Both the position numbers and the translations under genes were made by a program. Below are positions 23,745-34,596 of a stretch of 64,000 bases of DNA, piece after piece. Position 1 is the first letter of the stretch, and each line of letters opens with the position of its first letter. Under the pieces are notes generated by a model, which did not search any database, was not told the origin of the DNA, and was given only the letters and a program-made list of their open reading frames with translations. Origin of the DNA: Gordionus sp. m RMFG-2023. Lineage: Eukaryota > Nematomorpha > Gordioida > Chordodea > Parachordodidae. The stretch lies in contig NC_088777.1 of the NCBI RefSeq assembly GCF_954871325.1, positions 6,611,366-6,675,365 of the forward strand, written 5' to 3'.

Positions 23745-26020
23745 GCAGCTATTTTATTTTGAAGGAGAATCGGTGGTTTTTTTTAGTTTATATTCTCTTA
23801 ATTTCCTTTTGTTACTTTGTTCTATGAAAAAAAAAATTTATATCTACCGTTGTTTTAATTTTTCTTTATTCATTATTTTGCTCTTGTCTCACTTCCTTTA
23901 CCGTAATTTTGTGCCCAAGGTATATCACCCCCAACACACTTTTCTCATTCGTCCGCAATCCTATTTCTTTGATTCTCCGAAATACTTCCTCCAATCTTCG
24001 TCGTGATATTCGGAAGTTTTTTAATAAACACAATTCCCTTTTAACGGCAACCATTGTTCGCTGAAAAATGATATACTAAGTCCAAATAGCAATCTACAAA
24101 ATTGAAACAATCTCTTTGGCGTAGTAATGGTTAATAATTTCTTTACCTCCGGTTTTACACGCAGCTGCAGATTATTTGAGAATCAACTTTTGAAATATAA
24201 ATACTTTCCTTTATTTGTTAATAATCTTCTTTTCTTGGCAATGGATATTTGTCTCACAACCTACGTATTCAGCGTCCTAAAATATGCGCATAAAAAGGGC
24301 CGGCTATTAACTTTCTTCACAGGCACCAGTGGAGTCACTCATTCACTGTTTCTCCATTCAAACGGGACTCGTTGCAATGCACAAAGTTTCGGTTCATAGC
24401 CCTCCTTCAATTTATGCATAATCTTTGAGGCACCCCAACTATTCGTTAAAAATTTATTGATAATTCTGTATTAAACTCTGAACTCCTTGTTGCAATTTGA
24501 TCATTCCAATTTCCCCCTTCATCTTCTTCCTTAAGTGGCAACTCCCCTCTACCGTTCTGCGTCTCAGCCTCTATCACCTCTCTATTTTGATACTGCCACA
24601 CGTTCCCTTCCACAGTCTTTTCATTTTCATCCTTTTTCTTAACCTCACTATAATCTTTATAAAGTCCAACTTCCTTTTTCCCCCAGAACTATTTTCCCTT
24701 AATACACTCCTAAAATTCTTTCTCCCTATTTTGCTCTTAGAATTCCTTCCCCTATCACACTCTTAGAATTTTTTCCCCTACTTGGCTCCTATAATCTTTC
24801 CCCCCGATTTCGCTCTTATAATTCTTCCTCCATATTTTGCTATATCACCCTATTTCGCTCCTATAATTATTTACCCCTATTTTGCTCCCACCATTATTCC
24901 CCCTTAGTTCATAATGTAACATGGCTTCCACTCCCGCCAACACATTCTCACTCTCGAACGCCATAACCGCATATTCCTTACTAGTTATTAGTACAAATAT
25001 ACCCTACCATTAAAATACTTACCAAATTTTATATCATGTACCAATTCTAGTGATCCAGTACAATTATATATTTCGATTGATAATCTATAAATCCAATACC
25101 TCAACCCTCTTACCCAATGTTGCTTCAATTTCCACCCTACCCATAGCCTCCAACTGTGTTCCATCGAATTACCGTATTCTTAATCCTTCATTCTCCATCA
25201 TTTACCCCGGCAAAACTCTGATACTTATTGTATTCAATTACTGGAATAACTGCTTCCATATCAAACAACATATGAACTATTCTCCCATTTAAATTTATAA
25301 TCACTCTGAGACAAGGATTATGTGTCACCCCATCCTGAGCATATTTAACATCCTCCCCTTATTTATTTTTCTCTGAGAAACCTTTACCTCACTCTTAACC
25401 GCCTCGCCTCGACCCCTACTTTACCATTTTTGCCATCATATAGTTACAAATTTCCACATTCCCTTGTCGCATGTCCCCCTTTTCCACCTAAAACATTCGT
25501 GCTTAACTCCCCAGTTTGTTTAATATTAGGCATACAAATCTCTTCCATCTTCTTCTTTCAATAGTGCTCACATTTGGAGGATTCTAACCCAACCCTCTTT
25601 GGAAAACCACTTATATTGTTTTAATTGATCATATTATACTCCTCTATTATGTTCAAATCGGCCACAATCCGCACATCTTAATCCCTCTTGCTTACCTGGA
25701 CAATAAGGGGCTGTGTGTCCAAGTTTTCCACAACCAAGACATTTTGCCAAGGCACTCCCGAAGCACATGACCCAGTTACCGCAATTATAACAATTAATCT
25801 AATCCCGAGACTCAAAATTCTGTCTTATTTCTATTCTCCTTCCCCGTGAGTTCTCTCTCGGCTCTTTATACGGTATCAGCACTTGATTATTATCAACATT
25901 CTCCCTATCAAAATATCTTGATTTGCCAACATCACTATCAATCCACACCTTAATTAACATCTGACCTGCCGGCGTCTACATCAGAAGGGGGTAGGGACAG
26001 TTTCCATCTTATTTTCTTTA
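23745..26020 (-). mobile_element. Ty3/gypsy-like retroelement fossil (gag end, protease, RT)
   Basis: Minus-strand pieces run in gag-pol order. Zinc knuckles of CCHC type lie near 25800-25655 (CLGCGKLGHTAPYC is one) and a protease-like stretch near 25340-25270. Reverse-transcriptase motifs follow: the segment around 24350-24300 (SEWVTPLVPVKK and LCAYFRTLN), ITTPKRLFQFCRLLFGLS near 24110-24070, and EVFRRIKEIGLRTNEKS with YLGHKI near 24010-23900. These are Ty3/gypsy RT hallmarks. RNase H, integrase and LTRs were not recognised. The copy is old and carries numerous breaks; it is not active. Confidence 0.8.
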
Positions 26021-26880
26021 AGGGGGTAGGGGCTAGGCACCTATTATAATACAATGATATTGGTGATCATTGACCAAATCTATATATTGCACAATCATAG
26101 ACATTCCAAATACAACTTTCTACTATCCTTTTAAATGTAATTTAAATAGGTTAGATAAAATACATTCATTTTAAATGAGGGAGTTTTTAATTGAATTCAT
26201 GATCTAAAAAATAACACCTTTATATTCACAATATTTAGATAGTTTGTAGTGGAGATAAAATAATTAAAATTATTAATTAAAAAGTTGTAAATAATAATGC
26301 AAAAATTTTTACGGGGTTAGGCATTGGTTTTTGAGGGGGGTTTGCATCCAGTAAAAATCCTGCGCAATCATGTTACCTTACCCATCACATCTACCTCGCC
26401 ATTATGTCCCTCAATTATCAAGCCCATTTATTTTTACGCTGCGACTCCTTCTCATTCTCTTGCCACAAATTTAATTACATACATAATACTTATTGTACCA
26501 AGGCTCCAAAAATATTATATTAGATCCCAGTATTTTCTTCATTTTAGCTTAAAAAAATTATCTATCACCTTTAAAATGAAAATCTTAACTATCTGTAAGG
26601 TTAAATGATATATTATTACTAATATAGTCAATAATCCCACTACATACAAATATATCCGTTTTTCACGATATTTACTAATTTAATACGCTACTCACAGTTA
26701 CTATCACATATTCTTAAAAAATAACCCCTAAAGATAATTTCCTAATGCAACGCTTAACTTATTACTTAACTTAAACATCTGACACATGGTAGCCAATATC
26801 TCGATTAACTAATTAGTCAACTTAAACGTCCGGCACACGCTAATACCTCGATTAACTAATTACTCAATCGGAAAACTGTC

Positions 26881-28105
26881 TTAGCCACCACTATTTAATT
26901 TTAAAGGGGAATCGGTGGTTTTTCTTCGGTTCAGCGTCTTACTGTTGTTGTGAAGTGGATCTGTAAGAAGTTCGTGGGTTCCGACTTTGATATTACCCAT
27001 GAGGATGCTGTTGATAGGCGGAAAGGCAATGGATCCCACCTGGGGTGCACCAGAATCACATACTATCTCGGCAAGCGAGCTTACCAAGGAGCTAAAGATA
27101 GATCTCTCCTCTACCCCCAGATTTCTGAAGATAACCAAGAGGCGATTTAAGGGTTATCAATCCACCACTCTTGGAATAGCAATTCTACAAAGACTCAGAT
27201 GGTTGACCGGCTGTGGGAATATCTGGCGGAGGTGAGTGATGTAGAAGAGAGGAGAAAAGGAAGAATTTTCTGCAAAGAAGGAAGAAATAGTAGTAAGAGA
27301 CGGATTGTTTGGGAGCTTATTTCATCCTCTTGTTCCTGGTGGTGATCGCCTCCATAGTTTTGATCCTCCTGGACCTACCACTGATGTCATGTCCTTTTCT
27401 CCGAAAGAGCTTATCCGGTACTATTAGAATTTCCTTTGCCAACATATATATATCTGTTGGTAGGAGATGTCGTTTGCTTTTGCAGTTTGCCAGTTCCAAT
27501 GGATAACTAGCGTGAGGATTCGGGTCTTTAAGTGATGGATGCGCATAATACGGAATGGGTCGCTTCATTATTGCGTTTTACAACTTTCTCTAAGAACTCC
27601 AATTTATGTTTACCCCGCTCGATGGCCTTACACTTGGACTAAGACAATTCTTTTTCCATAGCAGCTTGAGCTTGTTTAGTCTTTGTCTAGGCGTGATAAC
27701 GGGGTTAATATCGCTAAGCGGCATTTGTGAAGATAGGAATCGGGCATGCGGCATGTTGTCTAATATGTCCCGTACGTTCTTAGACTCTTTGGATGATTAC
27801 CGAGGCTCGGATTCTATTATTGTAGACCTCGCGATAGAGTTAGGCCGAGAGGTTTGCATTCTGTTAACGTTGGCCGCTAACTCTTCCATCCAGATTGTGA
27901 GGGTCGTAATCGCTTGCAATATGTTGTGATCATAGTCTGCGGCGTGCTAAGAACCCCTGGGGCAGTTATCGGCCCCAGGAGTAGCGGGTCTCTAATGACG
28001 GAGCTATCAGGTGTTAGGGCGTTGGTGGTGATTAAGAGCTCCTCTACCTGGCAAGATTTTGTGGATATCTTCGTGGTTTTATTAACCATTATTTTTAACA
28101 AAAAG
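26881..28105 (-). mobile_element. Gag-like segment of a related retroelement fossil
   Basis: This 1.2-kb block is much richer in G+C than the rest of the window and has protein-like minus-strand frames, for example LTTLTIWMEELAANVNRMQ-type helical sequence near 27920-27850, and YPLELANCKSKRHLLPTDIY near 27505-27450. Its low-coordinate edge (about 26881-26920) shares some 40 bases, including GAATCGGTGGTTTTT, with the edge of the gypsy fossil at 23745-23780. That ties the two to one family. The gag assignment is inferred from composition and context. Broken, but less decayed than the 2.6-kb fossil. The stretch 26021-26880 between them is AT-rich with pyrimidine-rich patches and may be untranslated or LTR sequence. 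Confidence 0.5.
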
Positions 28106-29137
28106 ATGTAATATAATTTGAAACAAAGAAATATATATTTATGATTTTAGGGAACGAAATTTAACCACAATTAATATTATTTTATATAAATTTTTATAAC
28201 AAATTATCCCCTTTCACCAAATTAAATACCCCGTAAAATTCTCTACTTCCTTATCAATACAAATAAATAACCCTCTCTATTTATATCTCATTTTAACGAA
28301 TATCAAAATTAATAGCCCTTTTAAAAAATATATTTCATCAAAATGACCCTCAAATATATAAAATAACCCATAAAACATCCTAACCCAAATTTAAACAAAT
28401 TTTATTTTTATTTCATCAAATTAAAATTATTTGAGTTAAAATTTTGTTTACAAAGATCAGACATCTGACCTTTGTCTTTTTTATTACAAATATCCCATAT
28501 ATAAGACCTCTCTTAAAATTAATATTATGATAATATAATGATCGCTCCATTTATATGCCTACCTATTCTAAACAATACACCTCAAAAATTGAACTCTTTT
28601 AAAACTCTTGGTAAAAAACTAAGCCAGCATGGAAAATAATTGTAAAAAATTAGTAAAATGACAATTACAAATAAATGGATTAAAATTGCAATAGTATCCA
28701 TGCGAAAAAAAAAGAGCATTTACATGGGGAAAAGATCCATAAACATTTTAGATGTATCTATTAGATGATCTTATAATATAGTTTTTTTTACTTTCTTGAA
28801 TATTTGTCTTGATGTAAATAATTTTAAATCTTGTTGTTTCATTAATCTTGATTTATATCTTTTTACTGTTGCATAATCTAAGTTTGTTTTCTATATTTTT
28901 ATTCAATATAAAAAAATTTTATATAGAATAAGGTTTAATAATTTATATAATATATATTTGATAATTAAAACCTTTATTATTTTTTAATTGCAGAATTTAA
29001 AGAAGTTATTTTGAGGATATTATTAAATCATATTTTGTGTTATAAATTTTATATGTAATATTAAAAAAATTATAGCCACGTATGCATAATGTAGTTATAC
29101 ATATTTGGTTAAAAAATTAACCATTAAAGGTGAGTAC
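28106..29137. other. AT-rich DNA, no gene seen
   Basis: Only simple AT sequence and short purine or pyrimidine runs. A small inverted repeat (AAAGATCAGA/TCTGACCTTT) sits near 28455-28475. Confidence 0.4.
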
Positions 29138-29255
29138 TCTAGAAGAAAACTTCAAGTCTACAAAATTCTCGGGTTCATAAGATCCCCGATCTCCCCAACT
29201 AAACATCATCGTAAAGATAAATTTCTGAAACACATCTCCCAAGATATGAAAATTC
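29138..29255 (-). CDS. Candidate internal exon
   Basis: On the minus strand, after an AG at 29256-29257, 118 bases stay open in phase 2 (NFHILGDVFQKFIFTMMFSW, then GDRGSYEPENFVDLKFSSR). They end at a GTACTC donor in phase 0. The sequence is less AT-rich than its flanks and reads like a globular protein. The donor is weak and no neighbour exon was found. The plus strand has a GGTGAGT at 29130-29136 that could instead be a donor for an opposite-strand exon. Confidence 0.3.
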
Positions 29256-29383
29256 CTGATTAATCGATCATCAAATAAGAATCAATTTATTATCATCGAA
29301 TAAAAGAGAAAATTTTGATTCCCCATCATATTTATTCTTGACGGGCTATCGGCTAGTATAAATATTTGCTTATTAATTTTTGT

Positions 29384-29701
29384 CAGAGACCTATAGGCTC
29401 ACCCTAGCTCGGCTCAGGTACACGGATCTGACAATATTTTAATTTTTTAAATAAACCCGAGTAGTACCGGGCCCAAAATATTTTTTTTAAAAAAATCCGG
29501 CCCTAGCCATATATTTTAAAACCGAATATTTTATAACTCCATTATTGGTTATAAAAATTAAAAATAATTGTAATATATTTTTTTTTTAATCCTCGGCGGG
29601 TAAGGCCTGAAAATATTAAACAAGTATGTTCGGGGCGATATATTATTTTTTTTTAAAACTGGGCCTGGCCGCCATGCAAATGGTTTTTCTTCTGGTCTTT
29701 G
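29384..29701. mobile_element. GC-ended hAT MITE with 7/8 target duplication
   Basis: It starts CAGAGACCTATAGGCTCACC; the other end reads CAAAGACCAGAAG. Flanks are ATTTTTGT (29376-29383) and ATTTTTAT (29702-29709). The 318-bp interior has the same GGGCCC/CCCGGG boxes with A/T spacers as the 19.6-, 22.2- and 58.2-kb elements. Confidence 0.75.
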
Positions 29702-30103
29702 ATTTTTATAATATTTTGTTAATTAAAATAAATGGGGATGAATATATTTTTAAAAAAATTTACTTCCTTAATTTATAAGGAATTTTTCAAATTAACCTAC
29801 TTTAAAAGGACTAGTATTTTAAAAAATGCAAACGAATACAATCCACTGATTTTTATTCCATCCTTTTCATCAATAAAACTATTTAAAAGATATCATCCGG
29901 GTAATCATTTTCATTAATTAGGTATTTTAAAAATCTTAAATTATAATTAGTCGTTTTTTCTATTACACTTTGAAAATTAATTTAAAATTGATTACTAATA
30001 ATTTTATTTGCATAATGCTCACTCATTTATTGTTACCATGTTTTTATATGTAAGAATACCAAAAAAAAATGTTAAAACATGCTAATAATTATATTCTCTT
30101 CAG

Positions 30104-30110
30104 TATAAAT
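30104..30110 (+). promoter_or_regulatory. TATA box of the 30.2-kb secreted-protein gene
   Basis: TATAAAT lies 69 bases before the ATG, which allows a 5' UTR of about 40-45 bases. The immediate downstream bases (GATGCTAGCTCGTGC) are unusually G+C-rich. The gene at 54.5 kb has its TATA box at a similar distance. Confidence 0.4.
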
Positions 30111-30178
30111 GATGCTAGCTCGTGCTAATTTATGTTTATATATATTATGGCCTGCTTATTTGAAATCTAAAATTTACA

Positions 30179-32185
30179 ATGAAATTGATTATTATACTTT
30201 TATCCTTTATGACATGCGAAGCTTCCGTTATCTTCATTCCTCAATCCAACTATGTACATTTCAAATATAATATATTGTCTCATAAAATAATCTAACTTAA
30301 TTATTAAAATGATTTAAAACGATTTACAATATTAAAATATTTTAACCAATATTCAGCATTCCAAAGCATATATATTATTTTTATAAAGCAACAATTTCAA
30401 GATAAAGTATTCAAACAAGAACATTTTTGGGATTATGATTCGTTTCAATTCGGGCAGGATCTAGAAAATATGCATAAACCTCAAAAGAAATTTATTCCAG
30501 AAGATTTTTTTATGCCAGGTTTAGGTCCTTTTTATTTTTCCATTCTTATAAATTATTTATAAATTTTTAAATATTTATTTTATAATATTTTAATCCTAAG
30601 ATAAGAGGAAAAAGAACATTTTTTTTTACTTAATAACCCAGAATTTTTTTTAGCCAGCCATAAAAATGAGAGTTATATTTTGTTAAAAGGTCAAAAAATT
30701 TGGCAAATTACATATGTCTTCTAAGCTTATTGGACATGTTCTTTCGCTTTAAAGTATATCAGGGTAAGAAGGGGGGGGGGGGGGTATTTTTTAATTTAAA
30801 ATAAATCATGAATGTCCATCCAGTAAAAATCTTTTTTTTTAAAATATCAAATATTTATTCTCTGTCATCCTAGCTCAATTAAAATTAGTTGCGAATTTTT
30901 TCGTCGCTTTTATTCGTTTGTCCACAATCATGGCAAAATAGTTTTTTCAAATAGATGAAATTTTATTTCAAAAAAAAATAATCTACATTTTAATATTTTT
31001 TTTTATTGATCATATTTTTATCCTATTGCCTTAAAATGAAAAAAAAGTATAATAATTTCGAAAAAATTTACGTGATACGTGATTTCAACGCTAAGCCCTC
31101 TAGTGTTGACAAACAGCAGAGCTATGGTAGGTTTTACTCATAATTCATTATACTAGTATTTAATTTATGGGGAATGAAAAAATAAGGAGTCACACGTGGG
31201 ACAAGTAACACGTACTTGAACGCACGACACCGAAAACTGTAAATGGCTATAGGCTAAGAAAAATAGGGTTGGCAAAACAAAAGCCTATACCAGATGATTG
31301 CGCATATATTTTACTTTATGGAGTAGAGAAAAGGCTGAGTTAAATACGTAAGTTCTAGTGGTGTTGATGCTATATTATGAATAAATTAAAAGTCTTGTTG
31401 TCATGTTGGCCATCTAATACATATATAATTAAATAAACAATTAATAACTTTTTACTCTTGATTAATAATTGCATTTTATTTATCTGGTATAGAAATAGTA
31501 AGATTTATTGATTAAGGTAGCCTACATTTGCATCGGAAAACAGAACCTCTCTATTTTGAAAATAGGCGAATAAAAATTATCACCAACAAAATTTGGGAAT
31601 ATGAGTAGCAATTTAATATTAAATGAGTTATTATGATTTTCCAACACATTGATAAATAAAATTACAATTACAAGTAATAATTACTTTTCCTAATTCACTA
31701 ATCGAACGACCAATTTAATTTTTGTGAATAGATATAATACTCCATTTTTTCTTTCAAATATCTAAAATTGGAAAATGCCATATTTTTATAAACTAAAGTC
31801 TTTAATTCGTTCCACATTTGAAATATTCTATTTATTTTTTACTGGCATGATTATGTTAGTTTCAGCAGATCTTTTTATAAAATTTTTTAATTTATACATT
31901 TTTGATTTTTATTATTGTTAATAATAGGAGTTAAATAATCAATCCCACTTTGTAATTTTTTAAAAACTTTTTTTTTATTTATAAATCTATTTTATTTGTA
32001 ATAATCAATCATTCAAAAAAAATAGAAATAGGAAGGAAATATTAATAAATATCGGGCCACAGCTGAGCTCTTGTTTTATTGATAATGACACTTCTGTGGG
32101 AGATAACTGGCCTACCTTGCAAAATCCTTCTTCCTGTTTTTCAATTTTTATATTTAGCATGCTTTTAATTTTTGCATATTCTTAG
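30179..32185 (+). CDS. Small secreted protein with GPI-like tail, five exons, unknown family
   Basis: Exons 30179-30253, 30389-30518, 30654-30689, 30726-30763 and 32063-32185 join with agreeing phases (0, 1, 1, 0) into about 133 residues. Exon 1 starts in a good context (ACAATGA) and codes a signal peptide, MKLIIILLSFMTCEA, with a likely cut after CEA. Exon 2 is acidic/aromatic (EHFWDYDSFQFG, PEDFFMP). Exons 3 and 4 give SHKNESYILLK and YWTCSFALKYIR. The last exon has LSSCFIDNDTSVGDNW and ends in a hydrophobic tail (CFSIFIFSMLLIFAYS, stop), which suggests GPI anchoring. Intron 3 is only 36 bases; the AGG/GTAAGA donor of exon 4 is followed at once by G14. If intron 3 is not spliced, exons 3-4 need revision; exon 2 could also read on to a stop near 30560. 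No domain recognised. Confidence 0.66.
31150..31370. other. G+C-richer stretch inside the last intron of the 30.2-kb gene
   Basis: About 220 bases are far less AT-rich than the surrounding intron (CACGTGGGACAAGTAACACG, ACGACACCGAAAACTG). One plus frame is open for about 45 codons (NGYRLRKIGLAKQKPIPDDC). It could be a transposon relic, an extra exon or a non-coding RNA; I cannot tell. Confidence 0.35.
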
Positions 32186-34256
32186 CGCCATTTTGCATGT
32201 TTTTCTAATGTTTTGCGACATTAATTCTCATTTTCTTCTAAAAATTTGCTTAATTTTCCTTTATGTACTTATTGCTTCATTTAGCTTGTTAATTTTGTGA
32301 CATTATTGTTATTTTATGTGAGTTGTATGCCAGGTTTAGAAATTTTATTTACTTTTGCTATGTCTTTCATCATTGAAATCAACTTCATAAAAATGAAAAA
32401 TATAAATTTCTGGTGAATCATTAAATAAAAGAAATTTTGGATTCATTTATCATATTTGATGGGTTATAACTTAGGATTCTGTTGATATATTTAGAGGGAA
32501 TTTGCAGAAAATATCGACAATATCCCCCTTTTCATCTCTAAAGATTTATTGAATTATTTTTAGCAAATTTATTGCCAAACAAAAAGGTTAACAGTTCAAC
32601 TGTGACCGTGTGTAGTTCAAAAATATATTACTAAAAACAAAATAAAAATAAATATTGTCATACAGAATAGAATTTTAAATTGGTGAATAAATATCCACCA
32701 AGTTGTGACCATTCATTAGTCATTTTACTATTTTATGATTGTTACGTGCTGGGTTAGCCCTGTCATTTACTCTAAAACAGTATGACTAGAGGGCAACCAA
32801 ACTTAAAATTCAAGAAAGTGTAAATGTAATAAAAGCACATTATATTTAAATAAAGAGCGATTATTTGACCATAATAAATTATTTTAACATTTTAAAATTC
32901 AATTAAACCTAAATTATTAAATGCTAAAATAAATACATTTCAATTCTTTTGACTGTACTCCGAATCATATTCAGTTACAAATATTTACAAATATCAGTGA
33001 TATTTTCGATTTATAGCTAAGGAAATGGCAGTCCAATTATATAAAAAAAATTTTAAAATTTTTTGTCAGTTGAAATTAAGCATTAGCTAAAACCTAAAAT
33101 TTTATTAAAAGATCTATGTTAATTTTGTTCTATTTTCATAATTTTTTCTACATATGCCACTTTTTATGATATTATCATATTTTATAATTATATTATTGTT
33201 ATACACCAATTTTAAATTTTATAAAAAAAATATGGATTAATAATTCATAAAAAAATTTATTAAGTATTGATTAATTCCTTATAAAATTAATATATCTATG
33301 AATAAATTAAAAGTAAATAAAAATTGTGCTTCTATGTTATATTTTATTTTGCATTTTTTAAAAAAAAAATAAATTCTCATAATTAAAAATGAAATGGTGC
33401 ATTTTGAATAAAAAATAAGATAATTCTTATTACATTTAAATTTTATCACTTGTATAACTTTGTTAAATAAATTGGCTCATAAAAAAATTTTTGAATAAAT
33501 TTTTTTTTTTACTTCTATTTGGATGGCATGTAAGATGGCTCTTAAATTTTTGAATTTGTTATATAAGTTTTTATTTGAATCTAAATTTCAAAATGGTATT
33601 TCCCAATTTCAATAATTTATACTTGGAAACATCCAATTCATAACCGACGAGATAATAAAAAATTTTTAGATACAATATGGGAAAGTGGAATATTGGCTTT
33701 TAAATCAATTTGTTATTATTTTGAAGGAGTATGCCAGTTATTTATGTACAATATTATAATTAAAATTAATGAAAATAACAAACAAACGGGAATTGAACAA
33801 AAATAATGTTGTGGAAGTTGAGAAAATTATATAATTTTAAAAAAAAATTGAAAAAAATTAATATAAAACCCCAATAAAAACTTGACAAAGGAATTGAATA
33901 AAGATTGAATAAATTTGCTGAAATTAAAAGCTCGAGAATTAGAAAGAGAATACAAAAAAAATGTTATACTAGGAAAGTTGTTATTCCCTTTAGTCATCCT
34001 AAAGAGAAATTAAGAATAGAAACCTATTATCGGAAGATGCCTCAAAAAACTAAATTTAAGAGATATATATCTTTTTTATCTTTCAAGTCATATTTTGAAA
34101 TAATGTCAAAGGTAAATCTATTAAAAAAATTTGGTAATTTGAGGTAATTTCAAAGAAAAAAATATAACTAATGAAAGGAGTTTTCTAAAATAAAAATTAA
34201 TTAATAGTTATTTGAAATCGTGTTATCATCATTCATTAACAACAATTTCTATTTAG
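32186..34256. other. Intergenic/intronic; two weak exon candidates
   Basis: 33670-33728 (+) follows AATTTTTAG, reads TIWESGILAFKSICYYFEG and ends at GTATGC (phases 1 and 0). 33905-34138 (+) is open (KCYTRKVVIPFSHPKEKLRI, then ETYYRKMP) and ends at AAG/GTAAAT. Neither links in phase to the genes on either side. The rest is AT-rich without visible content. Confidence 0.3.
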
Positions 34257-34297
34257 GATGTTATTTTAAACTGGAAGATGATAATTTCTTTATGCCG
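34257..34297 (+). CDS. Short exon resembling exon 2 of the 30.2-kb gene, or first exon of the lustrin-like gene
   Basis: A strong acceptor (ACAATTTCTATTTAG) opens 41 bases ended by CCG/GTGGGA. In one frame it reads CYFKLEDDNFFMP, close to the PEDFFMP end of exon 2 of the 30.2-kb gene. The bases GAAGAT..TTTATGCC and the following G(G)T are shared, which suggests a paralogous exon. In the phase-0 frame it reads DVILNWKMIISLC and ends with two bases that fit the one-base start of the exon at 34597. Both readings cannot be right. Confidence 0.35.
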
Positions 34298-34596
34298 GTG
34301 GGAGGGGCTCAATAATAATATTGTATTTTGATACCTTCAAACTCTAAAACAGGTCATTGGTTTTTTCTTAAATCAAATTTCAAATTATATTAAAGAATAT
34401 AAGAAATATTTTCATTTTTTTTTAAATTTTAATAATGCCAGCTTTTAGAAAATTAAGATAAAACTCAAATTTGATAAAAAGAAATTCTACAAATCCTTAA
34501 TTTCCTATTTGAAGAATGTTTGTTTCAAATTAAAAACTTTTATTTATATTTTTAAATAAATAAATGAACATACCTTAATATCGATATAGATTGCAG

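Noticed and set aside
24127-25292. Several plus-strand frames of 80-90 codons at 24.1-25.3 kb
   Set aside because: They are antisense shadows of the gypsy-like fossil; the minus strand carries the RT and zinc-knuckle motifs.
26950-28111. Plus-strand frames of 65-107 codons
   Set aside because: The block is G+C-rich, so both strands are open by composition; the minus strand fits the neighbouring element better.
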